Of a DNA stretch of 64,000 nt, positions 43,551-53,633 are shown piece by piece. The stretch covers positions 3,410,001 to 3,474,000 of the forward strand of contig NZ_CP060412.1 of NCBI RefSeq assembly GCF_014297575.1, in the 5' to 3' direction. Every line of letters begins with the position of its first letter. The first letter of the stretch is position 1. Source of the stretch: Dyella telluris (GTDB lineage Bacteria; Pseudomonadota; Gammaproteobacteria; Xanthomonadales; Rhodanobacteraceae). The position numbers and the translations under genes are program-made. Under the pieces are notes generated by a model, which had not been told where the DNA came from, searched no databases, and saw only the letters and a list, made by a program, of their open reading frames with translations.

Positions 43551-44933
43551 ATGACAGACGCTCGACTGGCCGCACTCACCACCCGGCTGCCCCACCTCCG
43601 CCTGCTCACCGACCCGGCCGACCTGGAGCACTACGGTCGCGACTGGACGCGTCGCTGGACGCCGGCGCCGCTGGCCATCGCCCTGCCGGCCGATGTCGCC
43701 GAGGTGCAGGCCATCGTGCAGTGGGCCAACGAACAGAACGTGGCGGTGGTGCCTTCCGGCGGTCGCACCGGGCTATCCGGTGGCGCCGTCGCAGCCAACG
43801 GCGAGCTGGTGCTCAGCCTGGAGCGCATGAATCGCGTGCTCGGCTTCGACGCGGTGGATCGCACGCTCACCGTGCAGGCCGGCATGACCTTGCATGCCGT
43901 GCATGAGGCGGCGAAGGAACATGGCCTGATCTATCCCGTCGATTTTGCCGCGCGCGGCTCGTGTTCCATTGGCGGCAACATCGCCACCAATGCCGGTGGC
44001 ATCCGTGTGATCCGCTACGGCAATACACGCGAATGGATTGCCGGACTGACCGTGGTGGCTGGCAATGGCGAACTGCTGCAGCTCAATCGCGGGCTGATCA
44101 AGAACTCCAGCGGCTACGACCTGCGCCAGTTGATGATCGGTTCGGAAGGCACGCTGGGCGTGGTGGTGGAGGCGACCTTGCGCCTGAGCGAACCGCCGCC
44201 GCCGTCGCAGGTCATGCTGCTTGCGCTACCGACCATGGACGCGTTGATGGAAGTGTTCGCGCTATTCCGTTCGCGGCTCACCTTGCAGGCGTTCGAATTC
44301 TTCACCGATATCGCCTTGCGCCATGTGCTGGCGCATGGCGCGCAACGCGCCATCGAAGGCGACCATCCGTACTACGTCGTCACCGAGTTCGATGCGGACG
44401 AGGCATCGCAGGATGCCGCGCTGCAGGCCTTTGAAACCGGCGTGGAACACGGCTGGATCAGCGACGGTGTGATGGCGCAGAGCGAAGCGCAGGCCGCTGC
44501 ACTGTGGCGCCTGCGCGAAGGCATCACCGAGAGCCTTGCGCCGCATCGTCCGTACAAGAACGACATCTCGCTGCGCATCAGCGCGCTGCCGGTGTTCCTG
44601 CACGAAATCCAGACCTTGCTGGGGCACGAGTATCCGCATGCTGAAGTGGTGTGGTTCGGCCACATCGGCGACGGCAACCTGCACATCAACGTGCTGCGCC
44701 CGCAGGACCTTTCAGAGGCCGATTTCATCGCGCAATGCGAGCATGTCACCAAGCTGCTCGCCGATACCCTGCAACGCCACGGCGGCAGCATCTCGGCGGA
44801 GCACGGCATCGGCCTGGTGAAGCGTGCGTATCTTGGCAGCACGCGCAGCGAGGGCGAGATTGCCTTGATGCGTGGGGTGAAGCAGGTGTTTGATCCGAAG
44901 GCGTTGTTGAACCCGGGCAAGTTGTTTGCCTGA
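43551..44933 (+). CDS. FAD-linked D-2-hydroxyglutarate dehydrogenase
   Basis: A 460-residue flavoprotein of the vanillyl-alcohol oxidase fold. The FAD domain carries VVPSGGRTGLSGGAV, the pyrophosphate loop CSIGGNIATNAGGIRVIRYG, and SSGYDLRQLMIGSEGTLGVV. The C-terminal cap has WFGHIGDGNLHINVLRP, with the metal-binding His, and SAEHGIGLVKR. Sequence and its position opposite serA fit an enzyme that reoxidises the D-2-hydroxyglutarate made by SerA, pulling serine synthesis forward, as reported in Pseudomonas. A D-lactate or glycolate dehydrogenase is the main alternative. The ATG at 43551 follows GGGA. Confidence 0.85.
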   Translation: MTDARLAALTTRLPHLRLLTDPADLEHYGRDWTRRWTPAPLAIALPADVAEVQAIVQWANEQNVAVVPSGGRTGLSGGAVAANGELVLSLERMNRVLGFDAVDRTLTVQAGMTLHAVHEAAKEHGLIYPVDFAARGSCSIGGNIATNAGGIRVIRYGNTREWIAGLTVVAGNGELLQLNRGLIKNSSGYDLRQLMIGSEGTLGVVVEATLRLSEPPPPSQVMLLALPTMDALMEVFALFRSRLTLQAFEFFTDIALRHVLAHGAQRAIEGDHPYYVVTEFDADEASQDAALQAFETGVEHGWISDGVMAQSEAQAAALWRLREGITESLAPHRPYKNDISLRISALPVFLHEIQTLLGHEYPHAEVVWFGHIGDGNLHINVLRPQDLSEADFIAQCEHVTKLLADTLQRHGGSISAEHGIGLVKRAYLGSTRSEGEIALMRGVKQVFDPKALLNPGKLFA

Positions 44934-44969
44934 TGAGTCCCGCGAACCCCGAAACGGGGGCAAGAGCCC

Positions 44970-45125
44970 GTAGCCCGGATGAAGCGCAGCGGGAATCCGG
45001 GGTCGCGTCGCATGGCACGACAAGGCCGCTTTTTTGGCCTGCGCCAGGTCTTCGTCGGGTGGCATGACATATCGGCTGATCCGCGAGGTTGATCCCGGAT
45101 TCTCGCTGCGCTTCATCCGGGCTAC
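44970..45125. repeat. Single REP/BIME unit of family 1
   Basis: Head GTAGCCCGGATGAAGCGCAG at 44970 and inverted tail GCTGCGCTTCATCCGGGCTA + C ending at 45125 (156 bases), with a core unlike those in the clusters at 23-25 kb or 31-32 kb. Located between the dehydrogenase gene and the propeller gene. Confidence 0.85.
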
Positions 45126-45195
45126 GGGGCTCGTAAGCAAGGCCTAAGTCACGCGTTGCATGCTCTGGTGGACTCATCCACCCACAGGCCATCCC

Positions 45196-46224
45196 ATGCA
45201 ACGCCCCATTCGCAACATCCTTGCTCTTGCGCTGCTCGCCGCGTGCTCCTCGCACGCCGTGGCCGCCCCCCAGGCCGCATCGTTCAAGGTGATCTCGCAG
45301 CTTCCGCTGGGCGGCGTCGGCGGCTGGGATTACCTCAGCTTCGACGAGCAGAGCCGCCACCTGTTCGTGACGCGCGGTGATCGCGTGGAAGTGGTGGACG
45401 TGGACCAGAACAAGCGCATCGGCACCATTCCGGGTACGCAGGGCGTGCACGGCGTGGCGCTGGATCCGACGTCGCACCGCGGTTACACCAGCAATGGGCA
45501 GGCGGCTTCGGTGACGGTGTTCGATCTCAACACGCTGGCTGTGGTCGGCACCATCAAAGGTACGGGCGAGAAGCCGGACGCGATTGTCTACGATGCAGCG
45601 TCGAAGCACGTGTTCACCTTCAACGGCAAAGGCAAGTCCTTCAGCGTGATCGACCCGGCCAAGAACACCGTGATCGCTACCGTGCCGCTGTCGGGCAAGC
45701 CGGAATTCGCGGTGACGGACGAAGCCGGGCATATCTTCGTGAACAACGAAGACACGGCCGAGCTGATCAAGATCGACACGGCCACAAACAAGGTGGCCGG
45801 CACCTGGAAGCTCGGGGCCTGCGAGTCGCCGTCGGGCCTGGCCATCGACCGCAAGTATCACCGGCTGTTCTCGGTCTGCGACAACAAGCTGATGACGGTG
45901 AGTGATGCCGAGGCCGGCAAGGTGGTGGCCAGCGTCGCCATCGGCGAAGGCCCGGATGCGGTGGCCTTCGACGAGGGCACGGGCATGGTCTACAGCTCCA
46001 ATGGCGAGAGCGGCAACATCACGGTGGTGCACCAGGATGACGCGGATCATTACAGCGTCGCCGCCACCGTTCCCACCCAGCCCAGCGCACGCACGCTGGC
46101 GCTCGATCCCAAGCTGCATCGCCTGTACCTGTCGGCCGCCACGCTGGCCGGCCCGGCGCAGGAGGGACATCACCCGGCCATCAAGCCGGACAGCTTCACC
46201 GTGCTGACGGTGGGCGCACCGTAA
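45196..46224 (+). CDS. YncE-like secreted beta-propeller protein
   Basis: A 342-residue protein with signal peptide (MQRPIRNILALALLAACSSH, AVA-APQ); AAC also resembles a lipobox. The mature part is made of repeated blades of about 42 residues, for example VEVVDVDQNKRIGTIPGTQG, VTVFDLNTLAVVGTIKGTG and FSVIDPAKNTVIATVPLSGK, as in YncE/YVTN seven-bladed propellers. These act as periplasmic binding or scaffold proteins; the ligand is unknown. The ATG at 45196 is the start giving a proper signal peptide. Confidence 0.85.
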   Translation: MQRPIRNILALALLAACSSHAVAAPQAASFKVISQLPLGGVGGWDYLSFDEQSRHLFVTRGDRVEVVDVDQNKRIGTIPGTQGVHGVALDPTSHRGYTSNGQAASVTVFDLNTLAVVGTIKGTGEKPDAIVYDAASKHVFTFNGKGKSFSVIDPAKNTVIATVPLSGKPEFAVTDEAGHIFVNNEDTAELIKIDTATNKVAGTWKLGACESPSGLAIDRKYHRLFSVCDNKLMTVSDAEAGKVVASVAIGEGPDAVAFDEGTGMVYSSNGESGNITVVHQDDADHYSVAATVPTQPSARTLALDPKLHRLYLSAATLAGPAQEGHHPAIKPDSFTVLTVGAP

Positions 46225-46246
46225 GGGGCGAAAACGGCCTTCTGAT

Positions 46247-46274
46247 CGTCATCCCCGCCTTCGCAGGGATGACG
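46247..46274. repeat. Short dRS3-like hairpin, copy 4
   Basis: CGTCATCCC/GGGATGACG arms (46247-46255 with 46266-46274) around CGCCTTCGCA. It lies 23 bases after the propeller gene stop and may also act as an mRNA end structure. Confidence 0.65.
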
Positions 46275-46333
46275 GCCTCGGCGGGCCGTGGCAAGGCGCC
46301 GATCGGCTCAGGCGGGGTGGGGCGGCGTGTTAG

Positions 46334-47326
<993 letters not shown>

Positions 47327-47347
47327 TCAAACCCGCCTTGCCCGTGG

Positions 47348-47376
47348 AACCCCGGCCGGTAACGGCCGGGGTTTTT
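47348..47376 (+). terminator. Terminator between pip and upp
   Basis: CCCCGGCCG/CGGCCGGGG stem (47350-47358 with 47363-47371), GTAA loop, five T on the plus strand. Confidence 0.9.
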
Positions 47377-47391
47377 CATGTGCGGTGGTGC

Positions 47392-48033
47392 TCAGCCGGC
47401 GGGCAGTTGCTTGGTGCCGAAGATCTTGTCCCCCGCGTCGCCGAGCCCCGGCAGGATGTAGCCGTGCTCATTGAGGCGTTCGTCGATGGAGGCGGTGTAG
47501 ATCTCCACGTCCGGGTGCGCCGCTTCGATGCGCTGGAGCCCTTCGGGCGCCGCGACCAGGAACAGGCCCTTGATGCGCTTGCAGCCAGCGGCCTTGAGCA
47601 TGTCCACGGTGGCGACCAGGGTGCCGGCCGTGGCCAGCATCGGGTCGACGATGAGCGCGATGCGCTCGTCCATGCGGCCGGTGAGCTTTTCGTAGTAGGC
47701 GATGGGCTTGAGGGTTTCCTCGTCGCGCTGCAGGCCCACCACGCTGACCTTGGCCGCGGGGATCATGTCGAGCACGCCGGGCAGCATGCCCAGGCCAGCA
47801 CGCAGGATCGGCACGATGGTGACCTTCTTGCCCTTGATCTGATGCACGGTGAGCGGCCCGGCCCAGCCTTCGATGCGCTGCTCCACCGTTTCCAGGTCCT
47901 TGGTGGCCTCATAGGTGAGCAACGACGCCACTTCGGAGGCGAGTTCGCGGAACTCCTTGGTGCTGATGCCGGCGCGGCGCATCAGGCCGAGTTTGTGCTG
48001 GATCAGGGGATGGTGGACTTCGACGATCTTCAT
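47392..48033 (-). CDS. upp: Uracil phosphoribosyltransferase
   Basis: Salvages uracil to UMP with PRPP. The 213-residue protein starts [20 protein letters not shown] and has [20 protein letters not shown], the PRPP loop [18 protein letters not shown] and [18 protein letters not shown]. The ATG at 48033 is the family start; the frame continues 12 codons upstream. It lies 32 bases downstream of the ABC-F gene on the same strand, so co-transcription is likely. Confidence 0.97.
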   Translation of the reverse strand: MKIVEVHHPLIQHKLGLMRRAGISTKEFRELASEVASLLTYEATKDLETVEQRIEGWAGPLTVHQIKGKKVTIVPILRAGLGMLPGVLDMIPAAKVSVVGLQRDEETLKPIAYYEKLTGRMDERIALIVDPMLATAGTLVATVDMLKAAGCKRIKGLFLVAAPEGLQRIEAAHPDVEIYTASIDERLNEHGYILPGLGDAGDKIFGTKQLPAG

Positions 48034-48065
48034 GGGGCAAACCTGGCTGCAGAGTCGGGTGATTG

Positions 48066-49664
48066 TCACTCACCCCGCGTGAGCGGGGCGAGGGGTTTGT
48101 GCAGGTGGAGTGCCTGATCGACGCGTGCATGCGCCACCAGATCCGCGTCGTGGCTGACCAGTACCAGGGTGCCACGGTACGTAGTGAGCGCCTGCTCGAG
48201 CAACTGGCGGCTGTCCAGGTCAAGATGACTGTCCGGTTCGTCGAGCAGCAGCAGGTCGTAGGGCTCGATGGCGCTGTCCAGTGCGAGCAACGCCAGCTTG
48301 ACGCGTTCGCCGCCGCTGAGCTGGCCCGCCGGCAGGTCGGCGCGTTCAGCGCGAAGGCCGATGCCCGCAAGGAACTCGCGATAGCGCGTGGGTGCGTGTC
48401 CCGGTGAAAGCGCACGCAGGTTATCCAGCGCACTGTGCTCGTCGCGCAGCAGGCTGTAGTGCTGGTCGATCAGCAGCCGTCGTTCGCCGTGGCGCAGTCG
48501 GCCGGCACGCAGCGGTTGCGTACCTGCGATGGCGGCGAGCAGGCTGGATTTGCCGCTGCCGTTGTCCCCGCCCAGGTGCAACCGTTCTCCGGGCGCCAGG
48601 TAGAGGTCAATCGGCTGGTCGTGACCATGCGATGGAATCGCGCCTTCAAGCTGCAGCGAGGCATGCGTGGCCGGCTGGTGGCCGAGGTCGAAGCGCTGCG
48701 CACGATGCATGTCGACGCGTTCGCGGGCCTGGCTGAGCTGCTCACGCTGTCGCGCCTGCTGCGCACGTTGTGCCGTCAGCAGCCGGGCACCGGTGTCTTC
48801 CGAACGCTGTTTCTGGCGATCCAGCAGGATCGTGGGCAGGTTGGCGTTGGCACGCTCGCGGCTGGCTTTCTGTTGTCGCTGGGCGAGGCGCTGCCGGTCT
48901 TCCTGTTGCCGCCGGTCCAGGGCTTTCTGCTCGCGTCGTGCTTGTTCCAGCTGCCGTTCCGCAGCGTGTTGCTCGGTGTCGCGTTGCGCGGCGTAGCTCG
49001 CGTAGTTGCCGCCATAGCGGCGCAGGCCGAGCGGCGACAGCTCGTCGATGCTTTCCACGTCGCTGAGCAACTGGCGGTCATGGCTGATCAGCAGGTAGCC
49101 GCCGGCATGCGCGGCGAGGCTTTCGCGCAGCCAATGACGGCCACGGTGATCCAGGTGATTGCCGGGCTCGTCCAGGATCAGGAAGTGATGCGCGTGCGCG
49201 AACATCTGCACCAGTCGCAGGCGCACCCGTTCGCCGCCACTAAGGCTTGCCCAGTGGCGCGCCGGGTCATCGGGCAGGCCCGCATCGTCGAGCCAGCGAC
49301 GGACACGCTCGCGCATGTCCCAGTCGTCGCCCAGCGTCTGGAAGTCGGCAGGGTCCACGCTGCCGGCCTCGATGCGTTGCAGTGCGTGAAGCTTGTGGTC
49401 GATGCCCAAGGCCGCCGCGATGCTGCCCGTATCGGGCGCCCATCGTTGCGGAAGGTAGGCTAGTTCGACATGACGCGTCACGCTGCCGTGCGTCGGTGCA
49501 AGCTGGCCGGCGAGCACGCGCGCCAGCAGCGATTTGCCGCTGCCGTTGCGTCCCACCAGCGCATGCCGGTTGACGGAAAAGGAAACGTCGATATCGCTGA
49601 AAACGGCGTCGCGCCCGGCCGGGGCAAAGCCGAGGTGTCGTGTGGTGATGGCTGGAACTGTCAT
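48066..49664 (-). CDS. ABC-F family ATPase
   Basis: A 532-residue soluble protein with two ABC domains and no membrane segment. Domain 1 has Walker [23 protein letters not shown] and [15 protein letters not shown] charged Gln/Arg linker of about 100 residues follows ([20 protein letters not shown]). Domain 2 has [22 protein letters not shown] and [18 protein letters not shown] proteins act on the ribosome (EttA/Uup-like or antibiotic protection); this divergent member cannot be placed in a subgroup by eye. GGAGGG precedes the ATG. Confidence 0.9.
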   Translation of the reverse strand: MTVPAITTRHLGFAPAGRDAVFSDIDVSFSVNRHALVGRNGSGKSLLARVLAGQLAPTHGSVTRHVELAYLPQRWAPDTGSIAAALGIDHKLHALQRIEAGSVDPADFQTLGDDWDMRERVRRWLDDAGLPDDPARHWASLSGGERVRLRLVQMFAHAHHFLILDEPGNHLDHRGRHWLRESLAAHAGGYLLISHDRQLLSDVESIDELSPLGLRRYGGNYASYAAQRDTEQHAAERQLEQARREQKALDRRQQEDRQRLAQRQQKASRERANANLPTILLDRQKQRSEDTGARLLTAQRAQQARQREQLSQARERVDMHRAQRFDLGHQPATHASLQLEGAIPSHGHDQPIDLYLAPGERLHLGGDNGSGKSSLLAAIAGTQPLRAGRLRHGERRLLIDQHYSLLRDEHSALDNLRALSPGHAPTRYREFLAGIGLRAERADLPAGQLSGGERVKLALLALDSAIEPYDLLLLDEPDSHLDLDSRQLLEQALTTYRGTLVLVSHDADLVAHARVDQALHLHKPLAPLTRGE

Positions 49665-49869
49665 AGACCCTCCGGGTGGGGAGTGGCATACGACAGGGGG
49701 TCTGGCGCGAAACGCGCGGGGATGTCGACCGCCCTGTCACTCGTGGCCGCACGCGACGCGCCTGGAAAGGCGACGGTCAGTGGGCAGGCGAGTGGCTTAG
49801 AGGCGCATGTCGGCGGTGAATCCCTGGGAGATGTGAAACGACAGCATAGCAGATGGGGCTTAACGCCCA

Positions 49870-49903
49870 TAAAAAAAGGGCGCCGGTCCGCACCGACGCC
49901 CTT
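49870..49903 (-). terminator. Terminator of the PsiF-repeat gene
   Basis: On the minus strand AAGGGCGTCGGT pairs with ACCGGCGCCCTT (one G-T pair) around a short loop and is followed by seven T. Confidence 0.88.
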
Positions 49904-49918
49904 GTCGCCGCAGCGCGA

Positions 49919-50266
49919 TCAGTGCGAGGCGCTGTGCTCGTTGCTCAGGCAGCTGCTCATGAACTGCTTGCGCGCATCACCCTTCAGCGACTTGGCTTGC
50001 GGATCGGCATTACAGGCCTTCATCTTTTCCTGTTGCGTCATCTTGGTCGGCGCCGCCGGGGCTTCACCCTTCAGGCAGCTGCTCATGAAGGCCTTGCGGT
50101 CGTCGCCGGTCTTGCCCGTCGCCTGCTTGTTGCAGTCGGTCATGCGTTGCTGCTGAGCATTCTTGGCGGGCGCGCTGCTGCCGGCGTCCTGCGGGGCGGC
50201 AAAAGCGGTGGAGGCGGCAAAGGCCAGCGCAACGCTGGCAACCATCAGGCTCAAACGCGAAGACAT
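49919..50266 (-). CDS. PsiF-repeat periplasmic protein
   Basis: A 115-residue secreted protein with signal peptide MSSRLSLMVASVALAFAAST (cleavage near AFA-APQ) and two PsiF repeats: QQQRMTDCNKQATGK...FMSSCLKG and QQEKMKACNADPQAK...FMSSCLS, each with a Cys pair. PsiF was named for phosphate-starvation induction in E. coli; its function is unknown. AAGGAGG lies before the ATG. Confidence 0.92.
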   Translation of the reverse strand: MSSRLSLMVASVALAFAASTAFAAPQDAGSSAPAKNAQQQRMTDCNKQATGKTGDDRKAFMSSCLKGEAPAAPTKMTQQEKMKACNADPQAKSLKGDARKQFMSSCLSNEHSASH

Positions 50267-50437
50267 GCGGGTACCCTCCTTGATGACCGGCGAGTGCCGG
50301 TGGCACCAGTCTATGTCCGTGGGCGGGGTGGCGGGGAGGGGCGTTGGGGCCTGGGCGCCACGGGCCGTTCAGCCTGGCTGATGTCACTGGCGCATTTTCT
50401 GGTCCGCTGCTTGCACCGGCCGTCTGCCATGTCATCA

Positions 50438-50477
50438 CTTCACCGTCATCCCTGCTTTCGCAGGGATGACGGTGAAG
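50438..50477. repeat. dRS3-like perfect hairpin, copy 5
   Basis: CTTCACCGTCATCCCTG (50438-50454) and its exact complement CAGGGATGACGGTGAAG (50461-50477) around CTTTCG: a perfect 17-bp stem. Confidence 0.8.
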
Positions 50478-50552
50478 CAGGGTTGTGCGGAGCGGGAAGT
50501 GTGCAAGTCCGCTACCCCGATATCGCTCCGGCACCGCTCTCATGGCTGCAAA

Positions 50553-50582
50553 GAAAAAACCACGCCCGTTTCCGGGCGTGGT
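50553..50582 (-). terminator. Terminator of the ExeM-like nuclease gene
   Basis: On the minus strand ACCACGCCCG pairs perfectly with CGGGCGTGGT around GAAA and is followed by six T. Confidence 0.93.
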
Positions 50583-50607
50583 CTCCATGCAGTCTTGAAA
50601 CGTCGGA

Positions 50608-53418
50608 TCAGTGCCCGCGTCCGTGGCCCTGATCGTCGTGGTCCTCGCCCTGTTGGTCTTCGCTGCCATGCGGCTTCTGCTCGCCGAGCTTGCCCGGCAC
50701 GAACAGATCCACCACGAAGCCATCGTGATCGGACACGCCGATGGCCTTGCGCGAGTCCGTGGCGGTGGCGGCGTCGGCCGCCATCTGCACCGGTGCGTCC
50801 AGGTCGGCGCGGCCGTACTGCATCTTCAGGAAGCGCAACCGCGCCGACTGATTGAGCAGGGCATGATCCAGCACCTGCACGGTCGGTACTTCGCGGCCGG
50901 AGTTGCCGGAACCCGCCACGGTGTAACCCTGGATGGGGCCGAACTTCTCGGTGAACAGGAACGAGTAGCGATCGTTCGCGGGCACCGATTCCACGGCATT
51001 CCAGAGCGCCGGGAACACGAGGTTCTTGCCCAGCTTCAGCTGGTTCTCGCTGTCCTTATACTTGCCCGAGATCAGGCCAACCATGTCCACCCAGCCGTCG
51101 CTGAACTGATAGGCGTTGAAGTCGCCCACGATCAGCAGCGGCTGCCACGGGTTGGTGGTCTGCAGGGTCTGCACCTGGCGCGCCAGTGAACTGGCCTGCA
51201 GGAAGCGCTTCTGGCGATCGCGCACGGCGGTGGCGTCATCCTTGTCCACGTTGGTGCGCGCCTTGGTGTGCACAGAGATCACCTGGAAGCGCACGCCGCG
51301 CGCTTCGGCCGTGATCAGCAACGGCGGATGATCGTGCACGAAGGCGGTCTGGCCGTTGTCGTTCCAGCTTTCATCCGCAGCCAGCTGCTGCACCGACACC
51401 ACGTGGACACGATCGCTGCGCACCAGGAAGCCGACATTGATGCCGCTGGGGTCGTGACCCGGCAACAGGTAGGCGTTGTACTTGACGCGATAGTCGTCAC
51501 CCAGCTGCGTGGCCAGGCCCTGCAGCAGCGGCAGGCTCTTCACTTCTTCCACCGACAGCACGTCGGGCAACTGCAGCACGCTGCCGATGTAGGCGGAAAG
51601 ACGTTGCGTCTTCAGTGCCACGTCGGTCGCGGTGGGTTCCTTGCTGTCGCCGCTGCACGTGTAGACGGTGTTGAAGTCGGTGTCGCAGAAGCGCTCGGTG
51701 TTGAGTGCGCCGACGCGCAGGGCATACGGCGCGGTGGGCGACACCGCGCGCGGCATCTCCGCCACGTGCTTGAGCTTGATCGAGGTGGGGATGAATGTGT
51801 ACGCGCCGAAGTCATACGAGATGACGCCTTCCGCGCGGAACGTGGTGCCGGCCACGAACGGCGTGTTGAGCGGCACGGCGCCGAAGTCGGCGGTGTTCAT
51901 CTTGAACACCTCGGGGTTGCCGCTCCAGTGGGGCAGCGTGACGCCCTCGGCCACCTGCGTGCCGTAGCGCACGCCGGGCAGGCGCAGCGAACGCTTGCCG
52001 TTGGCGGTGATGCTGACCTCTGCATACGGCTCGGTGCTGAAGCGCTTGTTGCCCGTATTGATCATGCCGTTCTCGATCACCACGCGCATGCCCACGAAAC
52101 ACTGGAAGTTGGTGGTGCCGCAGGACAGCGTGTCGGGATCGGAGGAGGGCACCTTGTCGCCGAACACCACCGGTGCCGGCAGGCGGCTGCCATGCGCGGT
52201 CACGCTGATGACGGCGTTCTTCAGTTCCGGCAGGTTGTAGTAGTTGTCGACCGTGGCATCCACGTTCACCACGTCACCCACGGCCACTGAAGGCTGGGTG
52301 GAGGTGAACACGTAGATGCCGTTGGACGTGAGCGGGTCGGCATCGGCGCGGGCGTCCGGCGTCTGCATGGTGAAGCCCGCCGGGCCCACGGCAGTGACGA
52401 TGTTGCCCCGGGTGATCACCGACTTGCCCACCAGCGGCGATACCTGCCCGCGACCCTGGATTTCCCAGATTTCGGCGGCCACCGGGATGTCGTACAGGAT
52501 GGCACCCATGGCGGTGTCGCGCGCCAGCGGCAGGTTGCCGGAGGGGTTGCTCAGCTTGACCTCGAAGGCCTTGTCGTCGGCCGGCGTGCTGCGGCCGTGC
52601 ACCACCACGTTGAAGCTGGCCTGGGTCTGCCCCTCGGCAATGTTCACGGTGGTGTCGAGCGCGTCGTAGTCACCGTTGGCGGCGACGGCGGTGAGGTCAC
52701 GGGTGGTGGCCTGCACGGTGACGCCGCCGGTCGGGGCCGGCTGGGTCAGGGTGACGGTGAACGGCATCGGCACATCGGCGGCGCTGCGCACCTTCACGCT
52801 GGCGTCTGCAATGGAGAACGCCTGGCCCAGTACGGCGCACGGGCTGGTGCTGCTGCGCGGTGCGGTGGGCGATGCCACCACGAAATCCGCCTGGTTGTTG
52901 CCGGTGTTCACCGGCAGGCCGGAGGCATCGGTGCTGCGGGCGTAGCCCTTGTCGGCGTTGGTGCCGCCCAGCGAGGCGAGCGGGGTGCCGGCCTTGTAGG
53001 CCGAGCCGGAGGACAGGCCCACCTGATCGATCAGCTGGCCGTTGGCATCGAGAATGGCCAGGCCGCCGTCGTCGGTGACGCCGGTGCTGTACTTCACATC
53101 GCCGGCGACATTGCCGGAATAGCCGCCGCTGGCACCGTTGGTCAGCAGCAGGAAACAGCCGGAGGCGATGGAGGTGCCGCTGGGCAACGTCAGGCGCGTG
53201 CCGGTGGTACCGCTCGCATTGGACGCATTGAACTTGTAACCGGACAGGTCCAGTGCCTTGGTGCCGCTGTTGAACAGCTCGACGAATTCGTCGTTGCCGC
53301 CCGCCGGGCCACGAACTCGGAACTGGCTGATGCTCAGGTCGGCTGCCTGTGCGGAGGTCGCCGACAGCATGACCAGCAGCGCAGCCACCAGGGCGCGCCG
53401 TATGTGCGTAGGTTTCAT
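50608..53418 (-). CDS. ExeM/NucH-like extracellular endonuclease
   Basis: A 936-residue secreted nuclease. After a signal peptide (SATSAQA-AD) comes a lamin-tail domain (about 25-160: NDEFVELFNSGTKALDLSGY). A beta-sandwich region (about 190-305, with MPFTVTLTQPAPTGG), an OB-fold block (EIWEIQGRGQVSPLVGKSVI) and a C-terminal endonuclease/exonuclease/phosphatase domain follow (LRVGALNTERFCD, LSVEEVKSLPLLQ, LLIVGDFNAYQFSDGW, GVSDHDGFVVDLF). The last 25 residues are rich in His, Asp, Glu and Gln. Such nucleases degrade extracellular DNA for nutrient use or biofilm turnover. Confidence 0.92.
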   Translation of the reverse strand: MKPTHIRRALVAALLVMLSATSAQAADLSISQFRVRGPAGGNDEFVELFNSGTKALDLSGYKFNASNASGTTGTRLTLPSGTSIASGCFLLLTNGASGGYSGNVAGDVKYSTGVTDDGGLAILDANGQLIDQVGLSSGSAYKAGTPLASLGGTNADKGYARSTDASGLPVNTGNNQADFVVASPTAPRSSTSPCAVLGQAFSIADASVKVRSAADVPMPFTVTLTQPAPTGGVTVQATTRDLTAVAANGDYDALDTTVNIAEGQTQASFNVVVHGRSTPADDKAFEVKLSNPSGNLPLARDTAMGAILYDIPVAAEIWEIQGRGQVSPLVGKSVITRGNIVTAVGPAGFTMQTPDARADADPLTSNGIYVFTSTQPSVAVGDVVNVDATVDNYYNLPELKNAVISVTAHGSRLPAPVVFGDKVPSSDPDTLSCGTTNFQCFVGMRVVIENGMINTGNKRFSTEPYAEVSITANGKRSLRLPGVRYGTQVAEGVTLPHWSGNPEVFKMNTADFGAVPLNTPFVAGTTFRAEGVISYDFGAYTFIPTSIKLKHVAEMPRAVSPTAPYALRVGALNTERFCDTDFNTVYTCSGDSKEPTATDVALKTQRLSAYIGSVLQLPDVLSVEEVKSLPLLQGLATQLGDDYRVKYNAYLLPGHDPSGINVGFLVRSDRVHVVSVQQLAADESWNDNGQTAFVHDHPPLLITAEARGVRFQVISVHTKARTNVDKDDATAVRDRQKRFLQASSLARQVQTLQTTNPWQPLLIVGDFNAYQFSDGWVDMVGLISGKYKDSENQLKLGKNLVFPALWNAVESVPANDRYSFLFTEKFGPIQGYTVAGSGNSGREVPTVQVLDHALLNQSARLRFLKMQYGRADLDAPVQMAADAATATDSRKAIGVSDHDGFVVDLFVPGKLGEQKPHGSEDQQGEDHDDQGHGRGH

Positions 53419-53633
53419 TGACCACTCCCTTGCCTGGGTCCGGGCTGGACCCCATCGGCGGAGGAGGCTAGTAAGTTTTTACGACAGTTTCGCGAATGAA
53501 AACGGCGCCATGTCGCGCTTTTGCGAAGCCGGTAGCGTTTTTGAAACCGTACCGCTCCGCATGCATGCGGGACGCGGGTATCTGCGGCATGGCCGTTGTT
53601 CAACAGGCCATGCCGCTGACGCCTTCAATTGAC

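Larger units (their letters stand above)
50267..50607. other. Intergenic region with a dRS3-like hairpin and a terminator
   Basis: About 340 bases between the PsiF-repeat gene and the ExeM-like gene. It contains the hairpin at 50438-50477 and the terminator at 50553-50582. The other parts show no gene or regulatory site that I recognise. Confidence 0.5.
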
